Assembly (NCBI GenBank): GCA_020633415.1
Contig: JACKDQ010000002.1
Coordinates: 783,174 to 847,173 of the forward strand
From: Deltaproteobacteria bacterium
GTDB lineage: Bacteria; Myxococcota_A; Polyangia; GCA-2747355
Reading direction: 5' to 3'
Length of the DNA stretch: 64,000 nt
The notes under the pieces were generated by a model. It made no database searches and was not told where the DNA came from. It saw only the letters and a list, made by a program, of their open reading frames with translations. Below are positions 59,320-64,000 of the stretch, one piece after another; position 1 is the stretch's first letter, and each line of letters opens with the position of its first letter. The position numbers and the translations under genes were made by a program.

Positions 59320-59471
59320 AACGGCTCGCTTGTCGCCGATGTATCTCCAATAGGTGGGGGTCACGCAGTTCCAGTATCCGGCTAGCGGAGTTGCGATCAG
59401 CGGGCAGTTTTAGCTTTACGCAGCGATCTCGTACCTCGACTTCTGGCCCACCGCTTGAAGAAGGGACGAAG

Positions 59472-60125
59472 ATGAAGATGGCTGTATCCAGAATGTGGCG
59501 AATCGATCCAAGCGGCGTAGTTGGCGTCGCGCTGATCGGCGTCGCGCTCACGGGCTGCCCCGGGCAACCCGACCTCAAACCGAACTTCGACGAACCCGAC
59601 GTGAGCTCGACGGAAGCTCGCAGCTACCGCGTCGCTGCCAAGGTGGTCGTCTCCGTCGACCGGCCGGACAGCAAGCGCAGTTCACGACGCAATCCACTGT
59701 CGCTGAGCAACCAGTATTGGGAGTCGGCGCACGCCCAGCTCAAGCAGGCCAGTCAGCGCTTCGCTCGTCAGCTCCGCGCGCATCTTAAAGAGCAGACGAT
59801 CCGTCAGGCGCGGGTCGACGACGCGCACTACTTTCGCCTCAGCGCACCACTCGAGACGCGTCGCGTCTGTGAAAAGGGAGCATGCCGCGACCAAGTGCTC
59901 TACGAAGCGACGATCGAGCTGCCGCTCTCAGGTCCAGCCAATCTGGCCAAGCAACTGCACACCGACCCGCAGGGACGCTTCATGGTCACCCTCGCCCATA
60001 GCCTAAAGGACGCCAGCGAAAACAGCCCCGAGCACGTCTTGCTCCGCCTGCGCGATGCTCCAAACGCGCAGCGGGCTGGCGCCACCAGGCGCGACACGGC
60101 CGCCGTGGCCGCGCGGAAGCGCTAG
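59472..60125 (+). CDS. Lipoprotein of unknown function
   Basis: 217 aa. Lipobox GVALTGC (C29). After a Pro/Asp-rich stretch, the mature part reads as a mixed alpha/beta domain (AAKVVVSVDR, ASQRFARQLRAHLKEQTIR) and a C-terminal basic tail. A pair of cysteines sits in CEKGACRDQV. ATG has AAGGG upstream; no family recognised. It precedes the UspA gene on the same strand. Confidence 0.6.
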   Translation: MKMAVSRMWRIDPSGVVGVALIGVALTGCPGQPDLKPNFDEPDVSSTEARSYRVAAKVVVSVDRPDSKRSSRRNPLSLSNQYWESAHAQLKQASQRFARQLRAHLKEQTIRQARVDDAHYFRLSAPLETRRVCEKGACRDQVLYEATIELPLSGPANLAKQLHTDPQGRFMVTLAHSLKDASENSPEHVLLRLRDAPNAQRAGATRRDTAAVAARKR

Positions 60126-60194
60126 CCCAAACGGCACGAACTTTGCTCTGCTCGAAGGCGAAAGGTTAGGTCGACGTTTCGACCGAGCGAGCAC

Positions 60195-61055
60195 ATGTCG
60201 AACCCAGTCTTGATCGCGACCGACTTCTCCGCGGCCGCAGAGAGCGTCTATCCCTACGCCATCAAGCTTGCGCAACGACTTAAGCTTCCGGCGCTACTCG
60301 TCAACGTTGACGAAGCGAGTTATTGGGGTATCGACGCGTCCAGTCAGCGCGAACACTTTAAATCTCATCAGCAATCATCGTTGCAGCGGGCGATCGCCCT
60401 ATTTGAAGAGGCCGGGGTCCACTGCGATGCCGTAATCTGCGAAGGCGCCGCCTCCGTCAGAATCCTCGAAACCGCCCACCGCGTCAGTGCCGAACTGGTG
60501 ATCATGGCTCGACAGGGGCTGCGTCGCCTGGAGCGTTTCTTCCTGGGTGCCACGACCCTCCGCGTATTGCGCAACGCCGACCTGCCGATCCTGGTGATCT
60601 CGGACAATGCTGCAGCCAATCCGCCAGAGTTCGAATCGCTGGCGATGGCCACCGACTTCAGCGCCGATAGCATCGTCGCTGGACGCACGACCTACGCCTT
60701 GGCCAAACGCCTGCGCATGCCGATGCGCTTGGTTCACGTCCGCAAGATCCCAGTACTAGCGCTCAACGACGAGGAATCCTTCGCCGACCTCGGCCCGGAA
60801 CAAGTCAAGGGCGACGCGCGCAGTCAGCTCAACCAACAGCAGGCGGCACTGGGCTCGGACGTCAGCTGTCAGCTGCTATCGGGATTTGACGTGGCCCAAA
60901 CATTGAATGAGCTCGAAGCCAGCATCATCGCCGTTGGGGCCAGCGGCACAGGGCTGCTCCAGCGCTCGCTGCTGGGCAGCAACGCCGAAAACCTCGTTCG
61001 CATCGCCACCCGTCCGGTGCTTGTCGTGCGCTCGGGCGTCGCCTATCTAAGGTAA
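60195..61055 (+). CDS. Tandem universal stress protein (UspA) family
   Basis: 286 aa with two UspA domains: first starts VLIATDFSAAAESVYPYAIK and ends ARQGLRRLERFFLGATTLRVL; second starts LAMATDFSADSIVAGRTTYA and ends VGASGTGLLQRSLLGSNAEN. The second keeps the G-x2-G-x9-G(S) ATP-binding motif; the first has lost part of it, so probably only one site binds ATP. Cytoplasmic stress protein. Confidence 0.92.
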   Translation: MSNPVLIATDFSAAAESVYPYAIKLAQRLKLPALLVNVDEASYWGIDASSQREHFKSHQQSSLQRAIALFEEAGVHCDAVICEGAASVRILETAHRVSAELVIMARQGLRRLERFFLGATTLRVLRNADLPILVISDNAAANPPEFESLAMATDFSADSIVAGRTTYALAKRLRMPMRLVHVRKIPVLALNDEESFADLGPEQVKGDARSQLNQQQAALGSDVSCQLLSGFDVAQTLNELEASIIAVGASGTGLLQRSLLGSNAENLVRIATRPVLVVRSGVAYLR

Positions 61056-61218
61056 TAGGACCGGAGGCGGCAGCACCGAAAAGAGCCACAGGCTCCGGCC
61101 TTGGGCAGGTCGATCGGGGGGATTTCCTCGGCTGGGCCCGCTAGACCGCAGCCAGCGCGGATCGCGGCTGACCGGTTAGCGGGTCTACAGTGGCACCTTG
61201 CTTGCTACGCGCAGGCTT

Positions 61219-62280
61219 ATGACAGCTGCTGAGCTCAACGACGATCGCGCGATCATTCGAACCAAGGAGCTCGCCCTCAACGAGCTGCCGATCGGTCGCA
61301 GTCATCTGATGGTCGAGATGGTGCACAACGCGCTGGGTCTGCCGATCAGCGTTCCGGTGATCGTTATGCGCGGTTCGCGCCCTGGCCCGGTTCTCGGATT
61401 GACCTCAGCGCTTCACGGCAACGAGCTCAACGGCATTTCGGTGGTCCACCGGCTGTTCTCCCAGCTCGACCCGCACAAACTGCGAGGCACGGTTGTCGCC
61501 GTGGTCGTCGTCAACGTCCCGGGCTATCTCGCCCACCGTCGGCACTACCTCGAGGGTATCGACCTCAATCACATCATGCCGGGCGATCCCCACGGCAACG
61601 CACCACAAATCTATGCCCATCGGCTAGTCGAGCGCTTCTTGGACAAGTTTGACTTTCTCGTCGATCTGCACACAGCGAGCGTCGGTCGCGTTAACTCGCT
61701 TTATGTCCGCTCCGACATGACCGCAGCAATCCCCGCGGCGATGGCCTATCGCCAGCGCCCGGAGATCATCGTTCACAACCCGCCAGCAGACCGCACGCTA
61801 CGCGGCACGGCGATGGAACACGACATCCCGGCGATCACCGTCGAGATCGGTAACCCTCAGCAATTCCAGCCGAAATACATCAAGTCGACCCTCAGCGGAC
61901 TGCGCGGCGTGCTAGCCGAGGCGGGCCTGCTATCGTCGCGCTCTGCCGCTCCGAGTGGACCCGAGCCGACGATCTGCTCGCGCTCCTACTGGATGTACAC
62001 CGACCATGGCGGGCTGCTCGAGGTCCTTCCCGCGCTCGGCGCCTTGGTCAAAGCCGGCGAACCGATCGCTCGACTAACCAATGCCTTCGGCAGAGTAACG
62101 CGAAACTACGTAGCCCCCGAGGACGCGATCATCGTCGGTAAGAGCGTCGACCCAGTGGCCGAGACCGGCGGGCGGATCGCCCACCTCGGCATCGTTGCCA
62201 CCGAAGGTAGCTTCATTAAACGTTCCACCCTCTCAGCCGTACCGGCGATTACTGCGCCGGTACTTGGACAAGACGAATGA
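61219..62280 (+). CDS. Succinylglutamate desuccinylase/aspartoacylase family (M14-like) deacylase
   Basis: 353 aa. Zinc-binding ALHGNELNG with H66 and E69, third His H151 in LVDLHTAS. Wording fits the AstE/AspA branch of M14-type zinc enzymes, but the substrate cannot be read. The next gene overlaps its stop by 4 nt (ATGA) and encodes an ATP-grasp ligase; deacylase and ATP-grasp ligase genes are found together in several bacteria, so the two probably act on one amino-acid or peptide substrate. ATG 61219 taken. Confidence 0.82.
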   Translation: MTAAELNDDRAIIRTKELALNELPIGRSHLMVEMVHNALGLPISVPVIVMRGSRPGPVLGLTSALHGNELNGISVVHRLFSQLDPHKLRGTVVAVVVVNVPGYLAHRRHYLEGIDLNHIMPGDPHGNAPQIYAHRLVERFLDKFDFLVDLHTASVGRVNSLYVRSDMTAAIPAAMAYRQRPEIIVHNPPADRTLRGTAMEHDIPAITVEIGNPQQFQPKYIKSTLSGLRGVLAEAGLLSSRSAAPSGPEPTICSRSYWMYTDHGGLLEVLPALGALVKAGEPIARLTNAFGRVTRNYVAPEDAIIVGKSVDPVAETGGRIAHLGIVATEGSFIKRSTLSAVPAITAPVLGQDE

Positions 62281-63251
62281 CCCGACTGGCGATCGTCGTC
62301 AACCGTGTCCGCGACGTCAATGCCAAGATGACCACGGCGTTGGTGATCCGTCGCGCAGCCCAAAGACAACGCGTGCTGCTAATGGAGGTGGGCGGCTTCG
62401 AGATGAGCGACGAGGACCACCTGCTGGTCAACGGTCGTTGGATCGACGCCGAAAACGAAGCCAAGCCCGCATCCTGGTGGAAACTGCCAATCGAGCGCAT
62501 CGACGCAGCAGAGCTCGACCTGCTGATGATTCGCACCAACCCAGCGCGCGACCGTGAGCGGATGTGGGTTCACGACGTCACGATGTTTTTTGCCAACCTG
62601 GCCCAAGAGCGCGGCATCAAGGTTGTCAGCGACCCGCTGGGCCTGGCAACGGCATCCAACAAATTGTTCCTCTCGCGCCTGCCCGAGGCCTATCGGCCCA
62701 AGACGCTGGTCAGCCGCGACATGGACACGCTCTGCCGCTATATCGAAGCCCAAGCCCACCCAGTGATCCTCAAGCCACTGCACGGCACCCATGGCCGCGA
62801 CGTGTTTCGCTTGCTGCCCGATGACCTTGGCAACATGCGTCAGATGATCGACGTGCTGGCACGCACCGACTATGTGATGGTGCAGGAGTATCTCCCCGAG
62901 GCACCTCAAGGAGATACCCGGGTGATGGTGCTCGAGGGTGAGCTGTTGGTGGTCAACGGCGAGTCCGCTGCGATCCGTCGCGTCCCGCAGGGCAACGACT
63001 TTCGCGGCAACGTCTCGGCTGGCGCTAAGCCCTCGCCGACAACACTGAGTGATGCCCAACGCGCGGCGATCAAAGCAGCTGGCGCGATCCTACGGCAACA
63101 CCGCATTTTTATCGCCGGTCTCGACTTCATCGGCGACCGCATCGTCGAGATCAACGTCTTTAGCCCGGGCGGCCTACTGGCTGCCGAGCGCTACTACAAG
63201 CAGGACTTCACCGGGCGAGTACTCGAGCGCCTCGACGCCCAGCTCCACTAG
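62277..63251 (+). CDS. ATP-grasp ligase of glutathione synthetase/RimK type
   Basis: 324 aa. Prokaryotic GshB-like N-terminal domain (LLMIRTNPARDRERMW, SDPLGLATASNKLFLSRLPE), ATP-grasp core VILKPLHGTHGRDVFRL, VQEYLPEAPQGDTRVMVLEG and metal/ATP residues in GLDFIGDRIVEINVFSPGG. Such enzymes link an amino acid or amine to a carboxylate with ATP. Coupled to the M14 deacylase-like gene by a 4-nt overlap, so a peptide or amino-acid conjugate pathway is likely; the product is unknown. GshB itself would lie with gshA, which is not here. Confidence 0.85.
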   Translation: MTRLAIVVNRVRDVNAKMTTALVIRRAAQRQRVLLMEVGGFEMSDEDHLLVNGRWIDAENEAKPASWWKLPIERIDAAELDLLMIRTNPARDRERMWVHDVTMFFANLAQERGIKVVSDPLGLATASNKLFLSRLPEAYRPKTLVSRDMDTLCRYIEAQAHPVILKPLHGTHGRDVFRLLPDDLGNMRQMIDVLARTDYVMVQEYLPEAPQGDTRVMVLEGELLVVNGESAAIRRVPQGNDFRGNVSAGAKPSPTTLSDAQRAAIKAAGAILRQHRIFIAGLDFIGDRIVEINVFSPGGLLAAERYYKQDFTGRVLERLDAQLH

Positions 63252-63282
63252 ACCGCCGTTCGCCAGCTCCCGCGCTGCCCGC

Positions 63283-63999
63283 CTAGCCCGCAACTAAGAA
63301 GCGACCGATCGGATCGGCGACGACCTCGGGCGTATCGAGATGCAAATGATGGCTGCCGGGAAGTTCTAGCACTTGACCGTTGGCGAGCGCCGCAACACGC
63401 CGATTGACCAGCTCCGCTGGAAACGGCCAGCCACCCTTGGCAATGATCAGCAGTGTCGGACAAGCGATGCGCTCGATAAACGCGATCACCGACGCTTCGC
63501 AGAGTCGGGTCAGCGATCCGGCGCGCAGCCGCGCATCGAACGTCCAGCGATAGCCGTCGGCCTCGGCAACGACGCCCCGCTCGACGATCAGCCGCGCGCT
63601 GTGCGCTTCGAGCTGCGCATTGGGCTGTTGTCGACGCACTTCGATCGCCAGCTCGAGACTCTTGTATAGCCGCGGACGCATCTGGTGCAGTCGCGACTGC
63701 TCGGCCAGCCGCTTGGCCAGCAGCTCAGGCGCGTCGGCAGGTGGCGAACTGTGCGGACCGAGCCCCTCGATCAACACCATCCGCTCGATGCGTTCCGGCA
63801 ACGTGCCGGCGCAAAGCGTCGAGATCCCCGCGCCCATCGAATGGCCCAGCAGAGAAAACCGCTTCCATCCGAGCGCATCAGCGATCGCAAAGACGATCGG
63901 CACCCACTCAACAAACAGATAGTAGGCATCTGCGCCCCGATGCTGGGAGCGCCCGTGACCAGGCAGGTCAACGGCGACGATCTGTAGGCCTTCGGGCAA
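63283..63999 (-). CDS. Alpha/beta hydrolase, partial (5' end beyond the window)
   Basis: 238 codons visible; the frame is still open at the right edge, so the N-terminus is missing. Alpha/beta hydrolase motifs: VDLPGHGRS, nucleophile elbow GHSMGAG (Ser at ~54 of the visible part), VLIEGLGP and the catalytic histidine region ELPGSHHLHLDTPE. Esterase/lipase/haloalkane-type family; substrate unknown. Confidence 0.82.
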   Translation of the reverse strand: MPEGLQIVAVDLPGHGRSQHRGADAYYLFVEWVPIVFAIADALGWKRFSLLGHSMGAGISTLCAGTLPERIERMVLIEGLGPHSSPPADAPELLAKRLAEQSRLHQMRPRLYKSLELAIEVRRQQPNAQLEAHSARLIVERGVVAEADGYRWTFDARLRAGSLTRLCEASVIAFIERIACPTLLIIAKGGWPFPAELVNRRVAALANGQVLELPGSHHLHLDTPEVVADPIGRFLVAG

Positions 64000-64000
64000 A

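Overview
The window is GC-rich and gene-dense, with short intergenic gaps and many ATGA stop/start overlaps. It looks like a chromosomal core region of a Gram-negative, probably Myxococcota/Deltaproteobacteria-type organism. The reasons are inferential: several lipoproteins with a lipobox and Ca-binding DxDGDGLxD motifs, a Hanks-type Ser/Thr kinase with a PEGA-like tail, a DUF4388/J-like protein, TldD/TldE, and the proteobacterial tRNA order Thr-Tyr-Gly-Thr-tuf ahead of secE-nusG-rplKAJL-rpoBC. There are no rRNA genes, CRISPR arrays, prophage or transposase genes.

Layout. 0-7.2 kb: 3' end of mpl (peptidoglycan recycling), dusB, a small coiled-coil membrane protein, a DUF493 protein, two exported proteins, then a minus-strand operon of an N-formylglutamate amidohydrolase-like protein, tryptophanase and a DUF362 protein. 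7.3-17.2 kb: plus-strand run with a DUF4388/J-like protein, a small unknown followed by clpB and a zinc-finger-less DnaJ, an NlpC/P60 lipoprotein and a PlsB-like acyltransferase. 17.2-19.8 kb: minus-strand metallo-beta-lactamase-fold hydrolase, B3/B4-domain protein and two small membrane proteins. 19.9-25.3 kb: three exported lipoproteins (a metzincin-type protease, a companion, a Cys-rich repeat protein), followed by a long perfect-but-one inverted repeat.

25.5-40.1 kb: the minus-strand information-processing locus, transcribed from a strong promoter near 40.1 kb: tRNA-Thr(TGT), tRNA-Tyr, tRNA-Gly, tRNA-Thr(GGT), tuf, tRNA-Trp, secE, nusG, rplK, rplA, rplJ, rplL, rpoB, rpoC and then rpmG. 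A hairpin plus U-tract lies between rplL and rpoB and is a good attenuator candidate. 40.3-46.4 kb: glycosyltransferase and kinase overlapping by 4 nt, a divergent uracil phosphoribosyltransferase, a membrane protein, a small NifU-like protein and a Nudix hydrolase. 46.4-55.4 kb: exported proteins of unknown role, a GH114-like lipoprotein, the tldD-tldE pair and a MepA-like endopeptidase. 55.4-64 kb: a fused 5-oxoprolinase, a lipoprotein, a tandem UspA protein, an M14 deacylase-like gene overlapping an ATP-grasp ligase gene, and the end of an alpha/beta hydrolase.

The genes mostly serve translation/transcription, the cell envelope (mpl, three peptidoglycan hydrolases, plsB, lipoproteins) and stress/proteostasis (clpB, dnaJ, usp, nudix). 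I did not find a convincing wholly new system. The best leads are several genes whose -10 element sits only 6-8 nt before the start codon (leaderless candidates), the M14/ATP-grasp pair, the lipoprotein block at 20-25 kb, the small NifU-like protein and the divergent uracil phosphoribosyltransferase.
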